NCBI GenBank assembly: GCA_018371855.1
Contig: JAHAKD010000003.1
Span: 146,692 to 210,691, forward strand
Origin: Clostridium sp.
GTDB taxonomy: Bacteria > Bacillota > Clostridia > TANB77 > CAG-508
Reading direction: 5' to 3'
DNA: 64,000 nucleotides
The notes under the pieces are model-generated. The model saw nothing but the letters and a program-made list of their open reading frames with translations, made no database searches and was not told the DNA's origin. The stretch's first letter is position 1, and each line of letters opens with the position of its first letter. This document shows positions 7,676-16,736 of the stretch, piece after piece. The position numbers and the translations under genes are program-made.

Positions 7676-8606
7676 TTGGAATTTAAGCATAAACCTGTTT
7701 TACTTGATGAATGTATAAATGGATTAAATATAAAACAAGATGGAATTTATATAGATGGCACCTTAGGAGGTGCTGGACACAGCAAAGAGATTGCTAAAAG
7801 ATTATCAAGTAAAGGGCTATTAATTGGAATAGATAGAGACTTAGAAGCTTTATCAGCAGCAAAGGAAAATTTAAAAGAATTTAAAAATGTTAAATATATA
7901 CATGGAAATCATGATGATATAGATATAATATTGCAAGATTTGCGGAATAGAAGCTGTAGATGGAATATTACTAGATTTAGGTGTTTCCTCATATCAATTA
8001 GATGAACGAAATAGAGGATTTAGCTATTTAGGAGAGAATAAATTAGATATGAGAATGGATAAAACACAAGAGTTAACTGCAAGAGATGTGGTTAATAATT
8101 ATCCGGAAGAAAAATTAGCAAATATTATATATGAATATGGAGAAGAGAGATTCTCTAGAAATATAGCTAAAAATATTTGTATAGAGCGAAAAAAGGCACC
8201 AATAGAAACGACTGCAGAATTAGTAAAAATAATAGAAAACTCTATTCCTAAATCAAAGCAAAATAATGGTCATCCTGCCAAAAGAACATTTCAAGCAATT
8301 AGAATAGAGGTAAATAACGAAATAGAACCTTTATATGATACTGCTTTAAAATGTATAAAATGTTTAAACAAAAATGGAAGATTATGTATTATAACATTCC
8401 ATTCTTTGGAAGATAGAGCGGTTAAAAAAGCATTTATAGAGGCGGAAGGAAGATGTACATGTCCAAAAGATTTGCCATATTGTGTATGTGGAGCAGTATC
8501 TTATGGGAAAATTATAAATAAAAAACCAATAATTGCTACTAAGGAGGAACAAGAGGAAAATTCAAGAAGCAAGAGTGCTAAATTAAGAATTTTCGAAAGA
8601 AAATAA
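7676..8606 (+). CDS. rsmH: 16S rRNA m4C1402 methyltransferase RsmH, needs a +1 frameshift at CGG (7943-7945)
   Basis: SAM-dependent methyltransferase acting on C1402 of 16S rRNA (RsmH, formerly MraW). It starts at TTG 7676 after GGAGGG (7664-7669), with the family opening FKHKPVLLDECI and the SAM site GTLGGAGHS. The first frame runs into CGG at 7943 and stops 20 codons later. The +1 frame continues at once with GIEAVDGILLDLGVSSYQLD, then RTFQAIRIEVN and TFHSLEDRAVK, to 8606. Joined, it is 309 aa, typical of the family. The downstream ORF alone (from 8049) would lack the SAM-binding half. It follows mraZ, which has the same kind of break. Confidence 0.82.
7943..7945 (+). other. CGG-associated +1 frameshift site in rsmH
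   Basis: Zero frame reads GAT TTG CGG AAT. Skipping C7943 gives GAT TTG GGA ATA GAA, restoring DLGIEAVDG of the family. Neither a Shine-Dalgarno-like sequence just upstream nor a strong downstream structure is visible. Confidence 0.72.
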
Positions 8607-8627
8607 CGAAAGAGGAGGTGAAGGCTA

Positions 8628-9149
8628 ATGGCTAGATACCAATATGAAACAAGTCCAAGAAAATTAGAACCAGATTTTATACCAAATCGAATATCTAAAA
8701 AAAGTCAGGACTTGCAAAGAGAGAGAGAATTAAAAGAAAAAATAAAACAAGAAGCAAAAGAAAGAGCAAAACAAAAAAGAGCTACAGTTGTATTAAAGAA
8801 AAAAGTTGTTGTATATATTGCTTTAATTTTTGCTATGCTATTAGTCGTTAGCTATAGAAACTCCTTAATAACAGAAGATTTTAATAAGGTAAAATCATTA
8901 AAGGCAGAACTTGCAACATTACAAAAAGAGAACCAACAAACTCAAGTTTCAATAGAGAGTAATCTTAATTTAAATAAAATAGAAGAAGAAGCAAAATGTA
9001 AATTAGGAATGCAAAAGCTTACAAATGATCAAAAGATATATATAAGCTTACCAAAAAAAGACTATGTACAGTCTTCAAATAATAGTACAGAAATAACTAC
9101 AGAAAAGAGTTGGTTCGAAAAAATTATAGATAAAATAAAAGGAAATTAA
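8628..9149 (+). CDS. ftsL: FtsL/DivIC-type septum protein
   Basis: A 173-aa bitopic membrane protein in the ftsL position between rsmH and the ftsI/spoVD gene. It has a very basic cytoplasmic N-terminus (about 1-60), one transmembrane helix (about 63-80, VYIALIFAMLLVV), and a coiled coil outside (about 85-125) that would pair with DivIC and FtsQ/DivIB in the divisome. AGGAGGTG precedes the ATG, 21 bases after rsmH. FtsL sequences diverge greatly, so the name rests on position and architecture. A terminator follows, splitting the gene from ftsI, where a foreign-looking gene is inserted. Confidence 0.7.
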   Translation: MARYQYETSPRKLEPDFIPNRISKKSQDLQRERELKEKIKQEAKERAKQKRATVVLKKKVVVYIALIFAMLLVVSYRNSLITEDFNKVKSLKAELATLQKENQQTQVSIESNLNLNKIEEEAKCKLGMQKLTNDQKIYISLPKKDYVQSSNNSTEITTEKSWFEKIIDKIKGN

Positions 9150-9193
9150 TCTGTATTTCAAAATAAAAAATTGAGTACGGATTAATTTTTTTG
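9145..9193 (+). terminator. Rho-independent terminator after ftsL
   Basis: ATTAATCTGTA (9145-9155) pairs with TACGGATTAAT (9176-9186) with one G-U pair and a 20-base loop, followed by seven T residues. It would end the mraZ-rsmH-ftsL transcript before the inserted gene. Confidence 0.6.
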
Positions 9194-9220
9194 TTTTTTG
9201 TACAGCGTACATTTGATATA

Positions 9221-9249
9221 TTGAAAAAATTAACATAATGTGGTAAAAT
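9221..9249 (+). promoter_or_regulatory. Promoter of the 509-aa unknown gene
   Basis: TTGAAA (9221-9226), 17 bases, TAAAAT (9244-9249). The leader then has an inverted repeat, TATGGCA (9258-9264) and TGCCATA (9288-9294), before TTAGGAGG. Confidence 0.6.
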
Positions 9250-9323
9250 AAAAAAGTATGGCAGATTTAATAGTCAAAAATTTTTATGCCATAACAAAAG
9301 AAAAAATTTAGGAGGACAAAATT

Positions 9324-10853
9324 ATGTCAAAAGTTATGTTAAAAGAAAAGTTATTTCCATTAGCAAGTGAGGGAGAAAACGAAGTAGAGCGGTTGCTTAA
9401 AAGAGTTATAGACCGTGACAAATTCTCTTACAACGAAGCTAAAGCTTATGCGATTATTTATCAGAACTTAGCACCAGGTGATGTTACAGGGAAGATTTCT
9501 GCAATGAGAGTTAAAAAATTTATGGAGGACTTCATTCAAAAAGACAATCCTAGCATCTACAAAAAGATGTATATATTTTATGGACTCTCAGAAGAGAAGT
9601 ATAACGAAAAAAAGCGTTCGAAGATAAATAATTTAATACAGAACTATATGGATGGTATACGTTCTGTTGAGAATGCAATGAGTTATTCCATATCGTTTGC
9701 AGAGGCAGCAACTAAGATGGCAGCCAAAATTGATGCTCCTGAAGAGATGTCCGTAGTAGAACGGATTAAGTGGATAAGACTCTGGTTTATTGTGATTAGA
9801 AATCAAGAGTTTTTCTACAATGAAATAGACGGAAATGGAAGAAATCGAGGAATTAATGTTACTCGGGAAGTAAATGATATGTATATTTTCCCCGAGTCTA
9901 TGATTTTGCTTAACGAGTCATTTCTGTCCAAATTGGACGATGGAGAAATTCTTTACGATATGATCAAAGCGTTTGTTGATTCATATCCTAAAGATGTTCA
10001 ACGAGCTGTGTACAGATTTGCAGAATTGGATGGAGTTAACCGACCGGATTCCTGCAAACTGGGGAGAATTAGAGAAGATGTAAAGAAAAAGCTATTTCCT
10101 AATTCGTGGAGATCATCAACTTCATTTTTTATGTGCAAGACAGGGATAAAATATATGATTCCCAAACATTTAGAAATGGCTCTACTTGCATATAAGAATG
10201 GTGGTATTTCGAATATGCCAGTGATCAAGGTCGAAATTCCAGATGTATTTAATGGGTACAAAAAACGCAAGGTTACTGTTTATAAATATGGGGAAACCAA
10301 AGTGAACGGTACCACTATTGAACTTGGAGTAACTGGCGAGCAAGAGCTTATGCTGTACGTTAATCTCTACAAGTGGCTTGTAGAGCATCCGGATTTTAAG
10401 TTCGGTAAAGAAGACAAAACTCTGGAGGAATATGGTCTTTCAGAATTACTACTTGACGAAAAAGACATAATAGCTACTTGGATTTTGGAACAAGGTTTTG
10501 CAAGTTCTGAAGAGGATATTAACTGGAACTTGGCAAAAACTATTTTAAACCCAAAAGAGAATCTTTCCATTTTTAAGGATTGGTATGATGGAAAGATTAG
10601 TGCTGAAACTGTGTATGAGAAAATCGGATTTAATTCCGAAAAGCTTGCACGAATGTGCTTAAGCTTAAATGGACTTATTCTTTTAGACAAGAGTACTTTA
10701 AGCCAGGCATTAAAAAGAGTAAAAATGTTTGGTCTTGAGCACTCATTAAAAAGTGACAAAATTTATGTAAGGCTATATGAGTTTTTAAAAGAAACTTGTA
10801 TACCCTGCGGTCCAAAAAAGAAACCGATTGGAAGTTATGGCATAAAATATTAA
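9324..10853 (+). CDS. Unknown 509-aa protein inserted in the division cluster, foreign-looking
   Basis: I do not recognise this protein. It is soluble, mixed-charge and mostly helical in appearance, without signal peptide, membrane helix or an obvious nucleotide-binding motif, and has a cysteine pair near the end (CIPCG). It lies between ftsL and the ftsI/spoVD gene, where these clusters are normally contiguous, with its own promoter and terminator. Codon use is GC-richer than both neighbours, and it contains three in-frame CGG arginine codons (9390, 9762, 9864). The last stretch, with KVMFGLEHSL-like helices, gives no family. A role in division is not implied by position, because it looks like cargo. 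Confidence 0.6.
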   Translation: MSKVMLKEKLFPLASEGENEVERLLKRVIDRDKFSYNEAKAYAIIYQNLAPGDVTGKISAMRVKKFMEDFIQKDNPSIYKKMYIFYGLSEEKYNEKKRSKINNLIQNYMDGIRSVENAMSYSISFAEAATKMAAKIDAPEEMSVVERIKWIRLWFIVIRNQEFFYNEIDGNGRNRGINVTREVNDMYIFPESMILLNESFLSKLDDGEILYDMIKAFVDSYPKDVQRAVYRFAELDGVNRPDSCKLGRIREDVKKKLFPNSWRSSTSFFMCKTGIKYMIPKHLEMALLAYKNGGISNMPVIKVEIPDVFNGYKKRKVTVYKYGETKVNGTTIELGVTGEQELMLYVNLYKWLVEHPDFKFGKEDKTLEEYGLSELLLDEKDIIATWILEQGFASSEEDINWNLAKTILNPKENLSIFKDWYDGKISAETVYEKIGFNSEKLARMCLSLNGLILLDKSTLSQALKRVKMFGLEHSLKSDKIYVRLYEFLKETCIPCGPKKKPIGSYGIKY

Positions 10854-10859
10854 TTCTAT

Positions 10860-10897
10860 CCCCTTGTTGTGCATTGCATAGCAGGGGGGTATTTTTA
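10860..10897 (+). terminator. Rho-independent terminator after the 509-aa gene
   Basis: CCCCTTG (10860 onward) pairs with CAGGGG around 10882-10887 with a bulge, and a TATTTTTAT run follows. It is of moderate quality. Confidence 0.55.
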
Positions 10898-10903
10898 TGT
10901 ATC

Positions 10904-10932
10904 AGGGAAAAAAAGAACGTCCCCAAATCCCT
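10904..10932 (+). repeat. Dispersed AGGGA...TCCCT palindromic repeat, copy 2
   Basis: Ends AGGGA and TCCCT enclose AACGTCCCCAAA. It shares the CGTCCCCAAATCCC core with copy 1 (1303-1330) and lies just after a gene terminator. Confidence 0.65.
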
Positions 10933-11003
10933 AATTTGTGTAATTAAAACAAGCCTTTTGCACATAGAATAGTAAAAAGAAATTTACGAATAAGAGGTGT
11001 AAA

Positions 11004-12980
11004 ATGCAAACTGTATCTAGCATAAAAAATAAAAAGATGATGTTATGGATTATAATTGTTTCTGCAATATTACTTATATTATTAATAATAAGACTTGCTG
11101 TTATTCAATTTGTTGATGGAAATAAATTAAAGCAAATGGCTTATGAACAACAAACATTAAATAGAAAGATAACCTCAAAAAGAGGGACTATATATGATGC
11201 TACAGGAAAAAATATACTTGCTCAAAGTAGTACTGTAGAAACTGTTACAGTTAATTCTATAAATATTCCAGAAGATAAAAAAGAACTTGTAAGTAAAGCT
11301 TTGTCAGATATATTAGAGTTGGATTATGAAGAAACATTAAAAAAAGTAAAAAAAAGAAGTTCTATCGAAACTATTGCTAAAAAAGTAGAGAAAGATAAAA
11401 CAAATGAACTAAGGCAATGGATGAAAGATAATAATATAGAATCTGGAATAAATATAGATGAAGATACAAAAAGGTATTATCCATATAGCACATTGGCATC
11501 ACAAGTAATCGGGTTTTGTGGAAGTGACAATCAAGGGCTAGATGGAATAGAAGCTAAATATGATGATATTTTAAAAGGAAAAAGTGGACAGATAGAAAAA
11601 CTAACAGATGCAAAAGGTGGAGATATGCAGCAATTAGAAGAAACATATGTAGCAGCAGAGAAAGGAAAAAATTTAGTTTTAACTATAGATTTAACTATTC
11701 AATCAATTGCAGAGAAATATCTTGAAAATGCCTGTATAGATAATGAATGTACAGATGGTGGAAATGTAATTATCATGAATCCAAACAATGGGGATATTCT
11801 AGCAATGGCTACATATCCAAACTATGATTTGAATAATCCATACGAACTAGAAAATAGCGAAAATATGGAAAGTAGTGAAAAGAATAAACAGTTACAAGCT
11901 AAATGGAGAAATAAAGCAATTGCAGATACATATGAACCAGGTTCTACTTTTAAATTAATAACTTCTTCTGCTGCATTAGAAGAGGGAATAACGACTACAG
12001 ATAAAGAAGGAGAATTTAATTGTGGTGGTGGAATAGAGATTGCAGGAGTTAGAATAAAATGTTGGAGATATTATAGACCACATGGAACCCAGAGTTTAAG
12101 GCAAGCTCTTATGAATTCATGCAATCCAGTCTTTATTGCATTAGGCCAAAGAATAGGTAAAGATAAATATTATGATTACTTAGAAAAATTTGGATTTTTT
12201 AAGAAAACAGGAATTGATTTACCAGGAGAAGCTAAAGGAATATTTTTAGATAAAGATAAAGTTGGACCAGTAGAATTAGCTACAATAAGTTTTGGCCAAA
12301 GATTTGAGGTAACACCGCTGCAGATGGTAACTGCAGTTTCTAGTATAGCAAATGGTGGAGAATATATAGAACCTAGGGTAGTTAAAGAAATAATTGATTC
12401 AGAGACAGGGGAGAAACAAGAAGTAGAAGTAAAAAAAGGAGATAGGGTAATATCGGAAGAAACAGCAGATAGTGTGTTAAGTATGATGCAATCTGTAGTA
12501 GAAGATGGAACGGGAAGAAATGCACAGGTACAGGGCTATTTAGTTGGTGGAAAAACAGGAACATCAGAAGATGGGGTTAATACAAATAAATATGTAACTT
12601 CATTTATGGGAGTAGCACCAATTTCTAATCCACAAGTTGTAATTTTAGTTACTTTATATAATCCGACAGGAGAGGGGGGACACCAAGGAGGTGGTGTCGC
12701 AGCACCTGTAGGAGGGCAAATATTAGGAGAAGTATTGCCATATCTAGAACTTAAGCAAGATAAAGTAACAGAAGAAGGAGAAAAAGAAGAAGTAGAAATG
12801 CCAGAAATAAGAAATAAAACAGTTAAAGAAGCAAAAGAAATTTTAAAAGAATTAGGTCTAGAGTTGGAGATAAATAATTTAACCGAAGAAATGAATGAAA
12901 ATGAAACTTATGTAAAAGAACAAATTCCAAAACCAGGGATAAAAATAACAAAAGAAACAAAAGTTTATATTGATATATAA
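11004..12980 (+). CDS. FtsI/SpoVD-type penicillin-binding protein with PASTA domain
   Basis: A 658-aa class B PBP, a D,D-transpeptidase that crosslinks septal peptidoglycan. One N-terminal membrane anchor (about 13-33) is followed by a dimerisation domain, then the transpeptidase domain with EPGSTFKL (active Ser in SxxK), NSCNP (SxN) and GGKTGTSE (KTG). The last 60 residues form one PASTA repeat that may bind peptidoglycan. PASTA-bearing enzymes at this site in spore formers are often SpoVD. It starts at ATG 11004 after GAGGTG and opens the run murE-mraY-ftsW-murG. FtsI and SpoVD cannot be separated from the sequence alone. Confidence 0.85.
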   Translation: MQTVSSIKNKKMMLWIIIVSAILLILLIIRLAVIQFVDGNKLKQMAYEQQTLNRKITSKRGTIYDATGKNILAQSSTVETVTVNSINIPEDKKELVSKALSDILELDYEETLKKVKKRSSIETIAKKVEKDKTNELRQWMKDNNIESGINIDEDTKRYYPYSTLASQVIGFCGSDNQGLDGIEAKYDDILKGKSGQIEKLTDAKGGDMQQLEETYVAAEKGKNLVLTIDLTIQSIAEKYLENACIDNECTDGGNVIIMNPNNGDILAMATYPNYDLNNPYELENSENMESSEKNKQLQAKWRNKAIADTYEPGSTFKLITSSAALEEGITTTDKEGEFNCGGGIEIAGVRIKCWRYYRPHGTQSLRQALMNSCNPVFIALGQRIGKDKYYDYLEKFGFFKKTGIDLPGEAKGIFLDKDKVGPVELATISFGQRFEVTPLQMVTAVSSIANGGEYIEPRVVKEIIDSETGEKQEVEVKKGDRVISEETADSVLSMMQSVVEDGTGRNAQVQGYLVGGKTGTSEDGVNTNKYVTSFMGVAPISNPQVVILVTLYNPTGEGGHQGGGVAAPVGGQILGEVLPYLELKQDKVTEEGEKEEVEMPEIRNKTVKEAKEILKELGLELEINNLTEEMNENETYVKEQIPKPGIKITKETKVYIDI

Positions 12981-13034
12981 AATTAGTTGCTATATAATGT
13001 ATTCGTAAAAATGTATAAAATGGAGGTATATTTT

Positions 13035-14543
13035 ATGAACCTTAAAAATATATTAGCAGGTATTGAAGGTATAAAAGCTAAAGGAGACATTGATATAGAA
13101 ATAACTTCTGTAAAAAATGACTCAAGAAAAGTAGAAAATGGGGATTTATTTATTTCCATAAAAGGTTATGAAACAGACGGAGCAGATTATGTAGGCGAAG
13201 CTATTGAAAAGGGAGCAAAAGCAGTATTAGTAGAAGAGGGAACTAATTTAAAAGAATTAAAAATAAAAGATGATACAACTTTATTGGTTGTTCCAGATGC
13301 AAGAATTGCAATGGCTAAAATTGCTTGTAATTATTATGACAATCCATCTAGAAAATTTCAATTAATAGGTGTAACAGGAACAAAAGGTAAAACAACAACT
13401 ACATACATGATAAAATCTATGTTAGAAAAAAAGGGATTAAAAGTTGGATTAATTGGAACAATCCACAATCATATTGGTGCAGAAGATTTAGGAGATAGTG
13501 AAAGAACAACACCAGAAAGTTTAGAATTACAAGAGTTATTTGCTAAAATGGCAGATGCAAAATGTGATGTTGTTGTTATGGAAGTATCATCACAAAGTTT
13601 AAAATTAAATAGAGTATATGGTTCAGATTTTAATATAGGGATTTTTACAAATTTATCAGAAGAACATATAAGTGAAAAAGAGCATGCAGACATGAAAGAA
13701 TATTTCGAAACAAAATGCAAATTATTTACCATGTGTAAAAAAGCATATATAAATGCTGATGACTTATATTCTATAAAACTTCCTAACTTAGTACCAGGAC
13801 CAGAATATATTACTTATGGTATAGATAACTATTCTAAAATATTAGCTAAAGACATTACAATAACAAATTCATATGTAGATTTTAGAGTAAAAATAGGAGA
13901 AAGAAATGAAAGAGTAAAAGCATGCATTCCAGGAAGATTTAGTGTGTATAATTCTTTAGCAGCTATTGCTGTTGCATTACAATTTGGCTGTGATGCAGAT
14001 ATGATAAAAGAAGGATTAGTAGAAGTTAGAGTACCAGGAAGATCAGAAATGATAGACAATAAACTAGAAATTCCTATAATGATAGATTATGCTCATTCTC
14101 CAGAAAGCTTAGAAAGTATTTTAAATGCTGTAAAATCATATACAAGAGGAAGAGTAATTTGCGTATTTGGTTGTGGTGGTAATCGCGATAAAAATAAAAG
14201 ACCTTTAATGGGAGAGATTGCAGGAAGAATAAGTGATTATACTATTATTACATCAGACAATCCAAGAGATGAAGAACCTTCAGAGATTATTAAAGAAATA
14301 GAAGAAGGTATTAAGAAAACTAAAGCAAATTACAAAGTTATAGAAGATAGAAAAGAAGCTATAAAAGCTGCAATAGAAATGGCTAATAAATTAGATATTG
14401 TAGTAATAGCAGGAAAAGGTCATGAAATGTACCAAGAAGTAAAAGGAAAGAAAAATGAATTTAATGAGAAAAAAATAGTAATAGGAATTACTGATGAGCT
14501 AAAGAAAAAACAAGAAGAAAAGAGCACAAAAAAGAAAAAGTAA
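13035..14543 (+). CDS. murE: UDP-MurNAc-L-Ala-D-Glu:meso-DAP ligase MurE
   Basis: Cytosolic Mur ligase adding the third stem-peptide residue with ATP. It has the N-terminal UDP-MurNAc domain, the ATP loop VTGTKGKTTTTYM (about residues 115-127), and the C-terminal motif SDNPRDEEP, where DNPR is the signature for meso-diaminopimelate. The ATG at 13035 is chosen for TGGAGG eight bases upstream; a longer frame to 12987 has no good site. Length about 502 aa. The tail is Lys-rich (KKQEEKSTKKKK). murF, usually next, is absent here. Confidence 0.9.
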   Translation: MNLKNILAGIEGIKAKGDIDIEITSVKNDSRKVENGDLFISIKGYETDGADYVGEAIEKGAKAVLVEEGTNLKELKIKDDTTLLVVPDARIAMAKIACNYYDNPSRKFQLIGVTGTKGKTTTTYMIKSMLEKKGLKVGLIGTIHNHIGAEDLGDSERTTPESLELQELFAKMADAKCDVVVMEVSSQSLKLNRVYGSDFNIGIFTNLSEEHISEKEHADMKEYFETKCKLFTMCKKAYINADDLYSIKLPNLVPGPEYITYGIDNYSKILAKDITITNSYVDFRVKIGERNERVKACIPGRFSVYNSLAAIAVALQFGCDADMIKEGLVEVRVPGRSEMIDNKLEIPIMIDYAHSPESLESILNAVKSYTRGRVICVFGCGGNRDKNKRPLMGEIAGRISDYTIITSDNPRDEEPSEIIKEIEEGIKKTKANYKVIEDRKEAIKAAIEMANKLDIVVIAGKGHEMYQEVKGKKNEFNEKKIVIGITDELKKKQEEKSTKKKK

Positions 14544-14557
14544 GGGTGAGAGATTAA

Positions 14558-15538
14558 ATGAATTTACAGATAAAAATATTATTGGTAGCCTTTGGCGTAG
14601 CCCTAATACTAGGAATAATTATTTTACCAATATTAAGAAGATTAAAAGTAAGCCAACAAGAAAGAACAGAAGGTCCAAAGTCACATTTGTCCAAAAAAGG
14701 AACTCCAACAATGGGAGGAATTATATCTATAATAGCAATTACATTATTAAGTATAGGTGTTATGCTAATTTATTATATGGATGACCAAGCAGATATTGTA
14801 AAGAGGATAATTCCATTATTGTTTGCAACATTGGGATTTGGAATAGTTGGATTTATAGATGATTTTAAAAAAATGGTATTAAAAAATACAGATGGATTAA
14901 AACCAACATATAAAATGTTAGGATTGTTAGTAATTTCTGTATGTTTTGTATTATATTTATTAAATGTTTTAAATATAGGAACAGATATTTATATTCCAAT
15001 AATAAAAACTTTTGTAAATATTCCAGTTTGGATTTATATACCTTTTGCAATTATAGTAATGCTTGCTACTACAAATGCTGTTAACTTAACAGATGGTATA
15101 GATGGGCTAGCTACAAGTGTAACAACAATCATAGTTGCATGTTTAACGGTAATAGGAGTTATCTTTGATGTAAAAGAAATTATTATATTTGGAACTATAG
15201 TTTGTGGATGTAATTTAGCTTTTTTAATATTTAATTTACATCCTGCAAAAATGTTTATGGGGGATACAGGTTCTTTAATGCTAGGTGGTGTAATTGCTGC
15301 TATGGCACTTGTTCTTAAAATGCCATTATTATTAATTGTTATTGCATTAATTCCAGTGTTAGAGACACTTTCTGTAATGATTCAAGTTACATATTATAAA
15401 AAAACAGGAAAAAGAATTTTCAAGATGACACCAATTCATCATCATTTTGAATTATCTGGATGGAGTGAGAATAAAATTGTAACAGTATTTAGTTTAATTA
15501 CATTAATCCTTTGTGTAGTTGGATTGAATATTATCTAA
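14558..15538 (+). CDS. mraY: Phospho-MurNAc-pentapeptide transferase MraY
   Basis: Polytopic membrane enzyme making lipid I from UDP-MurNAc-pentapeptide and undecaprenyl phosphate. It has about ten membrane segments and the family motifs FIDDFKK (Mg-binding aspartates), NLTDGIDGLAT, MGDTGSL and PIHHHFE. It starts 14 bases after murE and is followed closely by ftsW. 326 aa is the normal length. murD, often next, is not here. Confidence 0.93.
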   Translation: MNLQIKILLVAFGVALILGIIILPILRRLKVSQQERTEGPKSHLSKKGTPTMGGIISIIAITLLSIGVMLIYYMDDQADIVKRIIPLLFATLGFGIVGFIDDFKKMVLKNTDGLKPTYKMLGLLVISVCFVLYLLNVLNIGTDIYIPIIKTFVNIPVWIYIPFAIIVMLATTNAVNLTDGIDGLATSVTTIIVACLTVIGVIFDVKEIIIFGTIVCGCNLAFLIFNLHPAKMFMGDTGSLMLGGVIAAMALVLKMPLLLIVIALIPVLETLSVMIQVTYYKKTGKRIFKMTPIHHHFELSGWSENKIVTVFSLITLILCVVGLNII

Positions 15539-15552
15539 TAAAGGAGATAAGG

Positions 15553-16710
15553 ATGGCTAAAAATAAAAAAGTAAGAAAATTTTCAAAATTTGCAAATAAT
15601 CAACTGGATTTTATCTTATTAATAACTGTTATATTATTGTTATCTCTAGGTTTAATAATGGTACTTTCAGCAAGTTCACCTACATCTCTTGCAGAAACAG
15701 GAGATGATAGTTATTCATACTTTAGAAAACAAGCAGGTTTTGCCATAGTTGGTGTTATTGCAATGTTGTTTATTTCTAAAATTGATTATAGGTTTTGGAA
15801 AAAATTTTATAAGATTGCATATATAGGTTCAATAATATTACTATTAATGGTATTAATACCTGGAATAGGTGTATCAGCAGGTGGTGCAAGAAGATGGATA
15901 AATTTAGGAGTGCAATTCCAACCATCAGAACTTGCAAAAATAGGGTTAATTATATTTTATGCGAGCTATTTGACAGATCATAAAGATGAATTAAGGGACT
16001 TTAAAAAAGGTTTTATAAAGCCATTGTTGTATTTAATACCTGTAGTATTAATATTAATTCTTATACAAGATCACTTAAGTGCTACAATTATAATAGTATT
16101 AGTTGTTGGAATAATGATGCTTATGGCAGGTGTAAGACCAATGTATTTTGCAACTGTAGGTAGCTCTGTAGCAGTAGCAGGAGCTGCAGGGTTGTATGCT
16201 ATGGCAAAGTTTACTAGTAAAGGAGCATTTAGAATTGCAAGAATAACATCATTTTTAAATCCTTGGGCAGATAAACAAGGTGATGGATGGCAAGTAATAC
16301 AAAGTTTATATGCTATAGGTTCGGGGGGCTTATTTGGAGTTGGATTAGGCCAAAGTAAACAAAAATACTTATATATATCAGAACCACATACAGATTTTAT
16401 ATTTGCAGTTTTGGCAGAAGAGTTAGGATTTGTCGGTTGTGCAATAGTTATTGCTTTATTTGGAATATTTATATGGAGAGGTGTTCTTGCCGCAATGAAA
16501 GCTCCAGATATGTTTGGTAGCTTAGTAGCAGTAGGAATTACATCTTTAATAGGATTACAAGCAATAATAAACATAGCGGTTGTAACATCATCTATGCCGG
16601 TAACAGGTATGCCATTACCATTTTTTAGTTATGGTGTAACTTCATTATTAATATTATTGTGTTCAGTAGGTATATTGCTTAATATATCACGAGCAGGCTC
16701 AAAGATTTAA
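15553..16710 (+). CDS. ftsW: SEDS-family lipid II polymerase FtsW (or SpoVE)
   Basis: Septal glycan polymerase with about ten membrane helices, working with the class B PBP encoded upstream. It carries the SEDS features LGLIMVLSAS near the first helix, QPSELAKIG, the loop ending EPHTDFIFAVLAEELGFVG, and the C-terminal GMPLPFFSYG. The ATG at 15553 follows AAGGAG; a longer frame overlaps mraY and lacks a site. Spore formers may have FtsW, SpoVE or both; the position between mraY and murG supports a division role. Confidence 0.88.
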   Translation: MAKNKKVRKFSKFANNQLDFILLITVILLLSLGLIMVLSASSPTSLAETGDDSYSYFRKQAGFAIVGVIAMLFISKIDYRFWKKFYKIAYIGSIILLLMVLIPGIGVSAGGARRWINLGVQFQPSELAKIGLIIFYASYLTDHKDELRDFKKGFIKPLLYLIPVVLILILIQDHLSATIIIVLVVGIMMLMAGVRPMYFATVGSSVAVAGAAGLYAMAKFTSKGAFRIARITSFLNPWADKQGDGWQVIQSLYAIGSGGLFGVGLGQSKQKYLYISEPHTDFIFAVLAEELGFVGCAIVIALFGIFIWRGVLAAMKAPDMFGSLVAVGITSLIGLQAIINIAVVTSSMPVTGMPLPFFSYGVTSLLILLCSVGILLNISRAGSKI

Positions 16711-16736
16711 TATGAGATAATAGAAAGGGTAATAAT

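Noticed and set aside
4827..7945. Three independent sequencing errors as the cause of the frameshifts
   Set aside because: Not excluded, but none of the sites is a long homopolymer and all three coincide with an otherwise absent native codon; kept as the main alternative to test.
4827..7945. Classic P-site slippage (as in prfB)
   Set aside because: The P-site codons ATT, TTG and GAA would re-pair poorly in +1 (TTC, TGC, AAC), and no Shine-Dalgarno-like stimulator precedes the rsmH or pncB site.
8049..8606. A separate truncated RsmH gene starting at ATG 8049
   Set aside because: Family sequence continues upstream without a break in the +1 frame to the CGG at 7943.
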